Assembly (NCBI GenBank): GCA_002189035.1 | Contig: NEEC01000008.1 | Location: forward strand, 1,612,001-1,676,000 | Source of the DNA: Utricularia gibba | Taxonomy: Eukaryota; Streptophyta; Magnoliopsida; Lamiales; Lentibulariaceae | Direction: 5' to 3' | Length of the DNA stretch: 64,000 bases | Shown here: positions 1 to 11,883 of the stretch, piece by piece | How the letters are laid out: the number at the start of each line of letters is the position of its first letter | How positions within the stretch are numbered: position 1 is the stretch's first letter | Notes under the pieces: generated by a model | The model's database searches: none | Told to the model about the DNA's origin: nothing | What the model saw: only the letters and a program-made list of their open reading frames with translations | Translations under genes and position numbers: made by a program

Positions 1-3000
1 ATTATCATTAGCTTCATATCCTTTTTCTGAGGGGAGCCAACTTACTCCTAACATTCCTCAGCCATTTGCACCACCTGGAAATAATAGCTTGTGTGGTTTT
101 ACACCTCTTCAAATAGGCCAGCTGCATTGTCTGATTCATGAGCATGTACAACTACTTATTCAGATTTTCACCATTTGTGTTTTTGAGCCTGTTAAAAGCC
201 ACATTGCTGCAGAGGTTAAGGAATTAATTTCAGAGATGCTACGAATCAGAGATCAAGCCACAGCCTGGAAAAAAGTACCATATCCAAGCTTTTGCTTTTT
301 TCCTCCATATGTGCATCCATCAGTGGCAGATGAGGATCCGAGGATGTTGCAACCAAATTGCAGCTACAGAAATCTGATCCAGGATGCACCATCAGCAAGT
401 AATAAGGATGTGCCTTCTTATTTCAGTTCTTTGTCGAATGAGAAGTGTGTGTCTTTGCCTGGCAACCAGGCTGGCTTTTCTAGAAATCCTGATTCCACAT
501 CATGGACTCCTTATATCTGTGGGCCAGTGCTATCTGTGTTAGATGTAGCCCCACTGAGATTAGTTGAGAGCTATGTCGATGATGTTACATCTGGTATGCA
601 ATATCAAAAGCATGATATCTTTAGTGCAGTTCATTTCCATATTCTTCTGGTCCTTTCACGTTCTCACATGCTTCTGTGATTTCTTTGCAGTGGTGAGAGC
701 ATATGAAAGATGCCAAATCGAACTTGGTTTTGAGAATCAGAGCCAATCAGAGCCTTTGTTTCCATATCCTAGCAATATAGGTTATGCTGAATCCGATAGT
801 CAGGGAGAAATTGAAAACAGTTCTCTTGAATCCAATGAGGTTCGTTCTTCTTTGTCTGGTAGTGATGTTCCAAAGAAGACAATGGCTGCATCCCTGCTTA
901 AGAAAGCCAAAAGCCAACCAGTTTCTCTCGTACCAAAAGATATCGCAAAATTAGCTCAGAGGTTTGGGCCACTGTTTAATCCCGCTCTTTATCCCCACAA
1001 GCCCCCTCCTGCACCTCTTGCCAATCGGGTGCTTTTTACTGATGCAGAGGATGAGTGAGTACATGCTTTACTACTCTTTTTTTGTGCATTGCCTTATTTT
1101 AAGCAAATCATGCAATCTTCTTAACAATCATATGTAAGGGAGGACATAGTCTTTCAATTATGTGGAGTTGTTGATAGTATGATATCCACAGGTCCAGCAT
1201 TGTGATTTCATTGGTGAGAGTTCTTTTTTTTTTCTATCAGATTACTGGCATTGGGGTTAATGGAATTTAATACTGACTGGAAGGCTATACAGCAGAGATT
1301 TCTTCCTTGCAAATCTACGCATCAGGTGAATAAATTGTGATGGTTTCATTGTACCTTGCTTATGCTAATACGATGTATTGCCTGAAACAGATTTTTGTGA
1401 GGCAAAAGAATCGTGCATCCTCGAAAGCACCAGAAAATCCTATAAAGGTACCTAATTTACCCTTTTTTTTCATCTAATTTTTGAACCTGAGATCAAGATT
1501 GATCATAATGTAGGTGGTGCGGAGGATGAAAAACTCTCCCTTGACGTCCGAGGAGATTGCTCGTATTGAAGCAGTAAGTGTTTGAAAAAGTTTAATTTCA
1601 GACATCACATACCATTCACTTCCTACTCAATGCTTGATCATATTGGTTTAGGGTCTGAAAAAATTTAAGCTCGATTGGATGTCAATTTGGAGGTTTCTCG
1701 TTCCATATAGAGATCCATCAATTCTTCCTCGACAGTGGAGAATTGCTTCAGGTACACAAAAGTCCTATAAATCGGATGCAAATAAGAAAGCAAAGCGCCT
1801 TTTGTATGAATTAAGGAGAAAGGCTACCAAAACTTCTCCACTATCATCAGATTCACCACTGGAAAACAAGGTATCAACTTATCTTTAATTTAATTTTAGA
1901 GGGTTTATCCAGGAACAGATTAACGAATATCTTTAATTGTAGGTTTATGCCACTGATAGTGGTACTGGAGAAGCTAGCTGCTGGAGTAAGCATGCTGACA
2001 GGGAAGGTGAAGCTTATGTTCATGAGGCTTTTTTGGCTGACTGGAGGCCAGATCGCAGTCTTCCTTCAGTTCTTCAGTCTGCCCTGCATAAGGAGAGCTG
2101 CCAAACCCTAGCACTGACTGATAATTCAGGATTTGAAAATAATCAAACCAACCCGAATCCCAGGTATCCTTATCCTGTGAAGTTATTTCCTGTCAGAACT
2201 GTTTTTGTAGTTCCTATGCTTTCAATGAGTTATGCTTTTTTTATTTTCTCACCTCTCTTGTAGTACATCCACTCCTCAAGTTTATTTACGACCCTATCGA
2301 GCTCGTAGGCAAAATGCTGCCCGGGTAGTGAAATTAGCTCCTGGTTTGCCTCCGGTTAATCTTCCTCCATCCGTCCGAATTATCTCACAGTCAGCTTTCA
2401 AAAGGAACCAGACATCAGTATCTGCAAGCGTTTCGGGCAACTTTTCAAAGATAGACACTTCAGAGAAAACTGCAGGTTTTACAAACCGCTTTGTTGTTTC
2501 TGCTTCTCAGCATGGAAATGATGATACCACATTTGAGAAGATGAGCGAGGCTGAACCTCAGATGCATCCTCTATTATTCCATTCCCCTCAAGATGCCCAC
2601 CTGCCTTTTCATTCACTGAACTGTGGGTCTACCGCCTTCATCACTGGGAAGCAACCACAACTAGCTCTGAGTCTTTTTCATAGTCCCCGTCAAATAAAAG
2701 ATGCTGTGAGCTTCCTTAGCAAGTCATCCAAATTTCCTGAGAAGTGTGTCTCATCTTCCAGTGGCGTTTTTCATCCACTTCTAGAAAGGAATGAGGCTTC
2801 AGATATAGAAGCGATGGTATCTCATCAAGCCACAAGGACTTTAAGTGGTCAGCAACACCGTTTGATCGGGAATCCTCCTGCCTCTGCTAGCAAGCAAGTT
2901 AGTGAAAGGTATAGCAGCAGTTCAAGTGCTTTAGAGATGAATGTCATCTCTGCTAATAGAAAAAACAGTCCATTAGACCTGGATATGCATCTTAGTGTAG

Positions 3001-3314
3001 CATCTAAGAATCAAGGAAGTGCTCAAGGTAGAAACACTACTACGCAACGCACTAGTGGCAGGTCATCAAGTGCCTGGAGATCTGCAGCTGAAGACTCTGT
3101 CAAAACGAGCAGTTTGGACAGGATAAGAAGCGAGGTTGGTACTGGTTACTCTGAACGGGATACTAACAGGGCCAGATCCAGCACAATCTCTCATAGCATG
3201 CATGATGCATCTTTCCCTGTTATTATTATGGAACAGGAAGAGCTGAGCGACTCTGATGAAGAGTTTGAGGAAAATATCGAGTTTGAGTGCGAGGAGATGG
3301 CCGATTCAGAATGA
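1..3314 (+). CDS. GON4-like SANT/Myb-domain nuclear protein, 5' end outside window
   Basis: Eight exons can be joined in phase: 2-593, 691-1054, 1241-1325, 1391-1447, 1514-1573, 1652-1870, 1943-2163 and 2264-3314 (stop TGA). They give 882 visible residues; the N-terminus lies before the window. All junctions are GT-AG. A SANT-like segment is read across exons 3-6 (NTDWKAIQQRFLPCKSTHQ, then KVVRRMKNSPLTSEEIARIE and LDWMSIWRFLVP). Downstream are YRARRQNAARVVKLAPGLPP and an acidic C-terminus (EELSDSDEEFEENIEFECEE). This matches the plant homeodomain-like/GON-4-like family, nuclear proteins thought to act in transcriptional control. The family assignment is from remembered similarity; the exact function is not known from the sequence. 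Confidence 0.85.
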
Positions 3315-4258
3315 GACGCTACTTCAGACTCAGACTATCTTGCTTAACACACCAAATGAGGTATGTGTTTTTATGTCTCTGTGGTTTTTATCGATCTCCC
3401 GGCGATCTGTTGAATCTAGATTCACCACAGAGCAAGGGACTGTGAGCCTAAGCCTCAAGGAAAATTCCAAGTTGCTCTAAATGGATTCCGTATGAGCTGA
3501 TCTTCCTCAACTCAATTTGAAAACTTTATTGTGCATTGCAACCAGGAGATGCTGTTGGACGAAACAGACGAAGCCAATGTCAAAAAGCAGGTGCGGAATC
3601 CCTAGTGTCACAACAAGATCAGCCATTCTCTCTCTGAAAACAGTCTATCTGTGTTCTGATTCCGTGAATGCCATGAGGACAATGGCTGCCGGCGAATGTG
3701 CGCCTTTCTCCCCATCTGGAATATATGCTCTAAATCAAGCAGCACATCCTAAATCCACAAGGGCCGGATGTGGGCAGATACCCAAGTGATGCTGATCGAT
3801 CTGGAGTTTCTAGTCTTGTGGTAAGAACCAGGAAATTTGAGCACAAGTGTTGCCCTGGTGCAGAGATGTAGAAAAGCCTCCAACTCCAGTGATAAATGAG
3901 CCCAGAGAACTGTTTAAGTTCAGCTGGAAGAACCATCCGCAGTTGAAGAATGGACCACTTCCTGGCATAAACCAAGGGTGCAAGTACTGCCGATGGCTTA
4001 CCAGTGACCAGTTACAGAAACCCTAAACGTTGCAAGACCATTGTACGGTCATATATCTGGGCCTTTTCAGCATTGTTCTCCATGGCAGCGATCTTCTTCC
4101 GCTGCAGACATACCAGAGCAAGTGGACAGGACTCCACAGAGAAAACCACGTTCTTTATTTTATTTTTTAAAATGTAGACCTTTTCAAATTGGTTTCGCGG
4201 ACTAGGTTTTGGAAGTGACTGCGTAAGTCTTATCCATCGGCCTTCAAGAGGAAGTGAT
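3315..4258. other. 3' UTR of the GON4-like gene and short intergenic stretch
   Basis: No convincing coding region. The first few hundred bases probably hold the 3' UTR of the upstream gene, and the last part the 5' UTR and promoter of the Mpv17 gene. Short open frames on both strands show no family similarity. Confidence 0.5.
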
Positions 4259-5933
4259 ATGGTGGCTTCGAACCCAGCAACAATGCTGCAAAAGAGCACT
4301 CTTTTGCGGGGATGGAGGGCTTTTTGCACCACACCCACCAGTTGTTTCGATGCTCGGAGCAGAATCCTAATCTTTAACGCGATTGGAATGAATCGGACTT
4401 TTGCGAGCGGCTCTCCAGTGTCTACTCCTGTCTCAGCTTATAGGCTTATGATGTTTGGTCGTTCTGGGTTTGGTTCCAATCCGCTACGCCGTTCAGCTTT
4501 CCAGTTTGCGAGCAGTAGTGGAGAAGGTGGCGGAGTCGGAGATTCCGGTGGCGGAGTCGGAGGTTCCGGTCCCGGAGGCGGGGATTTCGGCGGTGGAGGT
4601 AGCGGAGGGCATAATGGGAGCAACTGGTCGCTTCTCTCTTGGTAATTAGTTGCTTAATAATCATTCTGTATGCTGCATAGGCCTCTACTTCGTTCCAGAG
4701 GGAAATCAACGTTTTATAGCTTGCTGCGTTCATAGTTCATATGCTCCAAATTTCTATCCTAGTTCTGTTTCAGTAATTATAAGCCACTGGTGGCTACATG
4801 GATAATCTTTGTAGAATCTGGTTGGTGACTATGTTTTGAGATTGAGTGTGCAGTATGTTTTGCCACATTTATGTTGCACATGTCCTAAGAAAGTTCTGGT
4901 AAGAAATTTGATCAGTCAAAAAGAAAGATCAACTCAAAGCTATTCTTTATACTGTTCAGGTATCTTTCCCTTCTTGCCAAGCACCCTGTGCTGACAAAAG
5001 CTATAAGCGCTGGAATTTTAAATCTGGTTGGTGACTTGATTTGTCAGGTAATTTTTATTCCTCAAGTTCTATATTAACCACCAAGTGATGTGCAATTTCA
5101 TCTGAGTCAATCTTCTTTTTTTTGGCAATGATGGCTCAGCTTCTGGTTGATCGAGTACAGAATATAGACGTTAAGCGGTCTTTTATTTTCACTCTCTTGG
5201 GGCAATTTTGGTTGGTCCAACATTGCATTTCTGGTAAATGCCAGGCTTTCTTGTCTGCTATCCTAAATCGAAGCAGTGGATATGGTTCTTCATTGATTAG
5301 GTGTTGTGTACAGATTTAACGTAGCATGTCACATAATGTATTAGGTACTTGTTCTTGAGTAAACTAGTCACTACTCCTGGGAATACTGGTGCTATTTTAC
5401 GGCTTATTCTTGATCAGGTACAGCATTTAAGATTGTGAATCACATGATAACTATTTTATGTATTTTTTGCTCAGAAAAATGGTTGACTCTAAATCTTCTT
5501 GCAGTTCTTTTTTTCTCCCATTTTCATTGGGTTTTTCCTCTCCTCATTGATGACACTTGATGGGAAGCCATCACATATCATCCCGAAGCTGCAGCAGGTA
5601 CTTTATGAAATCTACGCATGGCCTTAATCAAAAAGAGATGATCGCCACCCTGAACTTTACATAATTGTTGACCTCCCTTTTCAGGATTGGTTCTCCGCAG
5701 TTGTAGCAAACTGGCAGCTCTGGATACCTTTCCAGTTTTTCAATTTCCGCTACGTTCCACAGCAATTTCAGGTTCAATCCTGCATAACTATTCTGATATC
5801 AATCTCATGAACAGGCGACAGGGACCGAATTTGTGATGCTCCCTTCTTTCAGGTCCTTGCTTCCAACTTCTTTGCCTTGATCTGGAACGTAGTTCTCTCC
5901 TACAAAGCACACAAAGATGTCCTTGTGAAATAG
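4259..5933 (+). CDS. Mpv17/PMP22-family organelle membrane protein, with a -1 frameshift in exon 3
   Basis: Exons: 4259-4641, 4960-5047, 5140-5233, 5345-5417, 5505-5597, 5685-5771, 5853-5933 (TAG). The product resembles the long plastid-type Mpv17/PMP22 proteins (Arabidopsis At5g19750 type). It has a basic, Ser/Gly-rich N-terminus that could be a transit peptide, a glycine linker (residues about 88-120), then four hydrophobic segments with the family signatures VGPTLHFWY, NWQLWIPFQFFNFRYVP and a closing Trp-Asn-rich motif. Exon 3 is 94 nt, but both neighbouring junctions need 95. The reading frame moves from KRSFIFTLLG to AILVGPTLHFW at the GGGG tract 5199-5202; a fifth G would restore the family sequence. 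The rest of the gene is intact (299 aa expected). So this is either a sequencing/assembly error or a very recent knockout. Mpv17 proteins form pores or transporters in organelle membranes; the substrate is unknown. Confidence 0.88.
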
Positions 5934-7210
5934 CAGCTGCCTCCCTTGTTTCATTCACTGGTTCTAGGTTTTCATCCTACCCTTTCTGTCGCTAAGATTT
6001 CCATCTGCGGTTGAAACCCACAATAACTTCAGTAAATGTTTTGCATATTTGATGAATAAGAAGAGACTGGCACCGTGTTAGGTGCAGAGGCACGAAAATG
6101 AAGAGTTTTGCAGCTACCAGCAGACTTTACCCTGTACGGGCTTTTTAGAAAACTACCCGGGGGATGGGTTTACAAATGCACCTACCCCTCCTTTTCATTT
6201 AAAAAAGTATCTATCCTCAAGTAATGTATAGTTCTTTTAATATAAATTTGTACTTAAATATTGTGTGTAACATATTTATATATTTTTTATAAAAATTCGT
6301 AGCAGTTATTTATCCTTATATCAAGTTCATAATATTTATTTACGTTTATTTATTAATAAAAAATTAAAGTTCGATGAACTAGAAGAGATTTTCAATTTTT
6401 TCATTGAAAAAAAGAGGTTTCTAATTTAGAATTAAAATGAAGTGATTAAGAAATAATTTATATAGTTATTAAAAAAATACTCTATAATATATTATTATAA
6501 AAATAAAATCTATATAAGTAATTTTATTTTATGTTTTTGAAATCACAAAAATTATATCTATACATAAGATTGTATACAGAAAGAGAAAATACTTTTGAAA
6601 AATAAAGATCCTAGATGAATTATGATATTTTTAAACTCTTTTAAATATCCAAATAATGATATTAGTTTTAAAAATATATATAAATTCAATAAATAAATAA
6701 GAATAATTTTATATTCATTATTTTATTATAATAATTTAAAGTATACAATAATTTATATTAAAAATATATAAAATAAATAGTATGAGTAGATTTGTTAAGG
6801 ATGCATACTTTTTTAAACAGAAATTGCAGGTGGATACAATTGACATCCCATACCCCAACATGGGCGGTTTTCTAAAAATAACCCCAGAATTTACTGTCTG
6901 CCCCACCAGGCACCATTCGGATAACTTGTCGGGATTCACATGGTGCATTCAATTTGTGACAGGGTGTTATCGCAGTACATCTTTGTTGTACTAAAGCATG
7001 TGCGTAATTTTCGATTATGAAAACAGCAGCGTGATGCTAGTTATTGGTTTACAGGGGAGCAGACAGCAGTTAAGAATCTAGCATTATATTTTCTGTTGAT
7101 TTTGGCCGATTCCACAGGGTGCTGAATCGTTAAGGAGAAACTGTGGAAGCAAAAGGCAATATCAGACTGATGCTGGCAAAACATTAAATTGTCCCCAACT
7201 GGGGTGTTGT
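5934..7210. other. Intergenic; AT-rich block 6180-6780
   Basis: No gene seen. The 3' UTR of the Mpv17 gene probably ends near 6100. Positions 6180-6780 are almost pure A/T with short runs that resemble decayed small transposon DNA, but I found no clear terminal repeats. From 6800 the composition becomes mixed and is probably the promoter of the glycine-rich protein gene. Confidence 0.4.
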
Positions 7211-7219
7211 CAATTTTCT

Positions 7220-7228
7220 CTTTATAAG
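7220..7228 (+). promoter_or_regulatory. TATA box of the glycine-rich protein gene
   Basis: The motif TTTATAAGT lies about 40 nt upstream of the ATG at 7265. Transcription should therefore begin near 7250, which makes the ATG at 7265 the natural start and excludes a GTG-initiated reading at 7235. Confidence 0.6.
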
Positions 7229-7264
7229 TAACCGGTGGCAGTGGGTGAATCGAGCAGAGAAAGA

Positions 7265-7675
7265 ATGAGTAAATGCAACTGGGGTGTCATCGTCCTTATG
7301 TTTGCTATTCATGAAGCCGCCGGGAGGAAAGCTCCGGTGGCTGAGGAGAAGAATCTCGGTTCATACCGTGGGATAGGAGGCTACTCCGGAGTTGACGACG
7401 GAGGGATTCCGTTTGGTGGGATTGGCGGTGGGGTGGTTGCCGGAGGTGACATTGGAGGAGCCACAAGTTATGGCGGGTTCAATGCCGGGATCGGAACACT
7501 TCCCAGTGCCGGTGGACCGCCTACAGCACATGCAACCGGTGACGGTTTCGGTGGTGGGTCTGGTGGAGGATCCGGCAGTGGCGTTGGAAGAGCGATGGTA
7601 CCGGCCGGCGGTATGTTCGGAGGAGGTCCTACCTTTGTAGGTGGTGCTGCTGGTGGCTCGCTGCCCATTCCTTGA
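7265..7675 (+). CDS. Secreted glycine-rich protein
   Basis: Single exon, 136 aa from the ATG at 7265. The N-terminus MSKCNWGVIVLMFAIHEAAG looks like a signal peptide. The mature part is dominated by Gly, often as GGG, GGIGGG and GSGGGSGSG blocks, ending in PIP then stop. This fits plant cell-wall glycine-rich proteins, which act structurally or in stress and wall remodelling. There is no RNA-binding domain or Cys-rich tail. Family membership rests on composition and the leader, so the precise role is unknown. The reading frame is clean through a GC-rich stretch between AT-rich flanks, which supports a real gene. Confidence 0.7.
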   Translation: MSKCNWGVIVLMFAIHEAAGRKAPVAEEKNLGSYRGIGGYSGVDDGGIPFGGIGGGVVAGGDIGGATSYGGFNAGIGTLPSAGGPPTAHATGDGFGGGSGGGSGSGVGRAMVPAGGMFGGGPTFVGGAAGGSLPIP

Positions 7676-7949
7676 GTGACTGCTGCTACTGCTTTATGGC
7701 GCCTAGTAAACTCACCATCATATATATCGCTTTATTGCTTTCCTTCTGAATCTGTTCACAAAACTGTGCGAACGGAGGGTGAGAGCACACAGAATAGATA
7801 CAAAAAATGACTGCAATCTAGTGTGAAAAATGCAACACGAGGACTCCGAATTCACAGAACATATAATGAGCATCAAGTTCTACATGCAAATTTTGGGAGC
7901 ATGACACACTATAGTTGATCGAACCAAGACATATACTGGAGGCTCATCA

Positions 7950-9323
7950 CATACAAAGCCAGCCCCTCAGGGACTCCCTCTTTCTTCTTAAACATGACTT
8001 TGTCTCTAGCCTTATTGAAATCAGGATGCGTAAACGAACACATAAAGTTGAATTCAAATATGGTAAGCTAAAAGCCAATCGCGTACTGAGAGATACCTTG
8101 AAGGATAATCTGAAGCTATCTACGTGTATGGAAATTTGCAGTGAAAAATATATGATTTGCCAAAGACTACCCAACCATATACTTAAGTAGTGCACTGAAA
8201 TCATGAGGGGCACCAAGAATTAAGTGAAATAGAAAACTCCAAAGAGGGTAGTGCTGTGTACCTTCATACGTCGCTCCCTCAGAGCAAGTAGACGAGCTTC
8301 AGAGCGTATTGCATTGATATCCGCTCCACAGAACTCATCCTTGGTCATAACAAATTCTTCCGGATTTACATCAGCTAATGTCATCCTTGATGTGTGTATC
8401 TAACCATCCAAGAAGGAATTCAGACAAACCACATTGTCACGTCAGAACTAAACTGTCAAAAGTCATTCCACGTATACGTGGAAAATGCGCCTCCTTGTCA
8501 TCAGGAAGAGGAAATCCAATTTTACGGTCTATTCTGCCAGGACGATGGAGAGTAGGATCAAGACTTTCATTTTGTTCGTGGCAAGAATTACTGTCACATC
8601 CCCTCTTGAATCAAAGCCATCTAACTGGTTAAGCAGTTCCAACATTGTCCTACTTTCTCTTTCACCGCCTGAATGGGCATCATACCTGAATAATGGGGAT
8701 CCATATAGGCACGAAATAACCTATTTCGCGAGTCAAAAGACTCTGAAATAATCACATTTTTGTACCAACTTCATCAATTTCGTCAATAAAGACGATTAGT
8801 GGCGATAGATCATCAGCAACTCTAAACCACTCTTTAACCAATTTCGATCGTCTCCCAAATACTTCTGAATCAACACACTTCCAACAACACAGAGGAAAGT
8901 TGCCGACGTAGCGTTAGCCACTGAATAAACATTTCAAGGACAAAAAGCTCAGATATACGGTTCAAACAGGATGATGGGAGCCAAAATGTGATTGCTATAA
9001 ACATAAGCATCACCCGCATACCTTAATAATCCGGTCCAACGGAAGATGAAATAATTCCGACAAAATCAACTCCTCCAAATTTCCAATACTCATCCGCACA
9101 TCGTCCTTTTATCCTTTCTAGCTTCAGAAGACGAAGCTTACACTTGGTCAGCGGTGTCACCGTAGGTACCCGGCCGCAGCCTCGGGCACCACTGCTTACA
9201 CTTGGCCATTGCAAATCGAACTGGCGGCGCCGCCTGCCCGATTTTCTTCTCTTTCTTATCTCCGTCATCCTTCCGATCTCCTTGATGCTGGCGATTCAGC
9301 CCTCCCAACGTCCCCTGGCCAAT
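7950..9323 (-). pseudogene. Decayed genomic copy of the 26S proteasome ATPase gene RPT2
   Basis: Read on the minus strand, pieces of RPT2 (26S regulatory subunit 4) appear in order. N-terminal GQGTLGGL and GDKKEKKIGQAAPP lie near 9320-9220, then LTKCKLRLLKLERIK (about 9155-9110) and ISSSVGPDY (about 9050-9023). Then, after a gap, come VANATSATFLCVVGS and LIQKYLGD (about 8920-8850), IVFIDEIDEVGTK (Walker B, about 8795-8757), YDAHSGGE and [18 protein letters not shown] (8690-8590), PGRIDRK, then [17 protein letters not shown] (8385-8332), [10 protein letters not shown] (8293-8264) and KVMFKKKEGVPEGL (8008-7967). The start codon position 9321-9323 reads ATT. There are several frameshifts, and the end is extended past the usual terminus. 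The part carrying Walker A (GKTLLAKA) is missing between about 9020 and 8930. Intron remnants remain at family-like positions, so this is a segmental copy, not a retrocopy. Confidence 0.85.
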
Positions 9324-9545
9324 GATCTTCTCCTCTCTTTCTCCGGCAGACTGATTCTCAAGCAAAATATATTGAAATGAACTGCAAGCCGGCAGATTTA
9401 TGGGCTGCCGCCCACGTGCAAACAAAAATGGGCCTCCCATGGCCCAATAGGCCCATATTTTCGAATGAAAAACCAGGCCAAAATCTTCGACGAATTCACA
9501 GTTCAAACTTCAACCACAGCTGCTTTACAGAAGAGGTAATCTTTG
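9324..9545. promoter_or_regulatory. Divergent promoter with three site II (TGGGCC) elements
   Basis: TGGGCC occurs at 9429-9434, and its complement GGCCCA at 9441-9446 and 9450-9455, between the RPT2 remnant (minus) and the HIT gene (plus). Site II elements are typical of plant housekeeping promoters (TCP-binding). The spacing suggests the promoter once served both genes and now serves only the HIT gene. Confidence 0.5.
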
Positions 9546-10652
9546 ATGAAAATCTGCGAAGTTTGTACGTTAGGGCAGTCGAAATACAAGTGCCCGACGT
9601 GTCTGATACCGTAGTAAGTCAACGCGACCTGTGTTTCATTATCTGTTGCTGTTTAGCAATGATCTTTTCCGTAATCTTGTTTCGTTTTCATTCTGGATGG
9701 CCCGCGAAGCTGCTCTCTTCCCTGTTTTAAGAAGCACAAAGGTTAGTGGATTGATGGGGTTCCTTGAATTTTAATATTTGCGTGTCTGTTGCCCAATTGG
9801 CGTATCTGTTGTGGTACCTATGCAGTGATTCCCTGTACAAAGCCGGAGCCTTTGGAGGAAGATAACATTCATAACAATGGGAGTAAGCCCTTTTTGTGCT
9901 TTATCCTGAATTTGATGCCAATCACGTACAAATCTATGGAGATTTATAAAATTTCTTGTTGGTATTCAACTATCTTACTGTCTTGTTTAGACATTCTACT
10001 TTTTGCTTTTGTATATCGGCTTCTCGACCATTGCAGCTTCTTTACACGTTGTCCCTACACTCTTCTTATGTTAGGTTCGGATGATAGCAAACCGTGCTAT
10101 GTGGATAACCAGAGTGAGGTCTTGGAAAGGGGACAACTGCAGTCTCTTGGTACATTTTTTTGTGAAACAGTCATCATATTTGATATGCTTCTGAGTCTTA
10201 TTTCCCATGCACTTTTCTCCCTGGATGCAAAGTTTCCAACAGAACCTTAAAGGAAAATGTCGCAGACAACCATCTTAGACCTGATCTGATACCTTTGTTG
10301 ATTCTCTTGCAGCGTCATCAAATGAAATCTGCGATATTGTCAAGAACGAAGGACTGCGCAGAACTATCTGCAGGGTTGATTCCTCTGTAAACCCCGAGAA
10401 GGCAAGTGCAACCACGGCCAATTGCTTAATCTTTTTCTTTAGCTTTAAAGAAGCTAACTAAAACTAAACAATGTTTCACCAGGAGCTAGAACAAGCCATG
10501 GAAGATGAATCATTCCGCGTTTTGGCCCAAAAGGTAACGCAACTTTACTCACCCCTGCTTTCACAGCAGCACGTTTGTCATGAAAAGAGTAGTTGCAGTC
10601 ATTACATATACACCCTTTTAATCTTCAGATTTTGGACGCCATTGGCACTTGA
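9546..10652 (+). CDS. HIT-type zinc-finger protein (ZNHIT3-like)
   Basis: Seven exons in phase: 9546-9613, 9710-9741, 9826-9882, 10075-10149, 10313-10401, 10483-10533, 10629-10652; 131 aa. The N-terminus is a zf-HIT fold: CEVC, then YKCPTC, then YCSLPCFKKHK, with paired cysteines and a late His as in the family. The C-terminus ends ELEQAMEDESFRVLAQKILDAIG, similar to plant ZNHIT3-like proteins. HIT fingers in this class act in assembly of box C/D snoRNPs. The first codons used are MKICEVC; the longer upstream frame from 9377 is not in this frame. Intron 5 begins with GC (10402) in the sequence AAG|GCAAGT, a classic GC-AG intron. Overall exon lengths match the phases exactly. Confidence 0.85.
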
Positions 10653-11883
10653 CTCTGAGTTATGAGCACCTGCTATTCCAGGGATCACTTGAAAAGAATA
10701 TGGAGGTTGCGTAGCATATCATTCTCACAGGGTTATCTAGGAAATCACCCTCTGTCCCTCATAAAACCATCCATTGTCCTAAAAGTGTTATAAATGTGCT
10801 CATCTCTCTTTTTTTTTTCTTTTGTATGGAATTATATATTTTGTAATAGAATTAATCGTTTTAGTTAAATAAAAGTTTATATTTAATTGAATTTTGCAGT
10901 ATAATTTTTCGTACATTGGATAGTTTTGTAACAATTTTTTATAAATAACTCCATTCTCACAATGTGGGGATGACAACAAAATCGGATGAATTAGAAAAAT
11001 GATTAATATGTCAAAGATTATGTGAAAAAAAATGAATATCATATGTATAATAGTTTTTACTTATTTTTTCTTGTTTTCAGGAGTAATCATTTCCTTTGTC
11101 TATTTTATTATTTTTACAAACTTTAAAACATTTAATATTATAACAATGCTAAAAGATACTAAATTCCTTAATAATATAGTATATAAATATTTTTTTACCC
11201 ACTTGTACGTTTAAATAAAAATTGGTCATTATTACAAACCATAAATTTTTATGGTCATGTATTATCAAGAGTTTGCCACATATTTTCACAAATCTTATTT
11301 TAGAGTGTAATAAAAATGTCATTATTATTTTGATTATTTTCAAAATTTTAGAAGTGAAATATATGGAAAGAAAAAAATGAATTGAAATAGAAAATAAAAA
11401 AGAATACATTATTGAAAATAATTTTATTGGAATGAAAAATAAAATAACATTAAAAAATGGTTCATTTTGTATTTTATTTTTCTTTTTCTTTTTTACTATG
11501 AAGAATTACTCGAGTACAGACAATCTCTGTAAGGGTAAGATAAGAATGTCTACTTCACTCCAAGACCATGCCACGTACACCCAGCTTCAAGATTTAATTT
11601 TCATTTTAAAAAAAGAAAATTATTACTTTATACTGTAAAAATATTAATTTCTCATAAGGTTTTGCGCAAGTAAAAACTATAGGTTACAGTGATGTGTGGA
11701 TGCGGAGCGCTGGAGCCCACCGCCCATGTGCCCTTCCCTTCTGTCTCCACCAGCCCCGCTGCTGCTTGTGCTACTCCTCTTGAATCAATCACTGCTCCCG
11801 CGCCCCCCCCTTCGGCTTCTCTTCTCTCTTCTATTTTCTGATCTCTTCGCTTCTACCTGGGTGCTCCCCGGCCCCGCACCGCC
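10653..11883. other. AT-rich intergenic DNA and TCP promoter
   Basis: No gene seen. Positions about 10780-11480 are strongly AT-rich. The last part, about 11690-11883, is pyrimidine-rich and is probably the 5' UTR of the TCP gene. Confidence 0.4.

Noticed and set aside
4438-4733. Minus-strand Pro-rich frames opposite the Mpv17 linker
   Set aside because: Antisense of GGN repeats always reads as Pro/Arg-rich; no independent support.
7235-7264. Upstream extension of the glycine-rich protein from a GTG
   Set aside because: It starts on GTG and lies only about 10 nt after the TATA box, probably before the transcription start. The ATG at 7265 gives a normal signal peptide.
7468-7668. Pro-rich minus-strand frame opposite the glycine-rich protein
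   Set aside because: Shadow of the Gly codons on the other strand.
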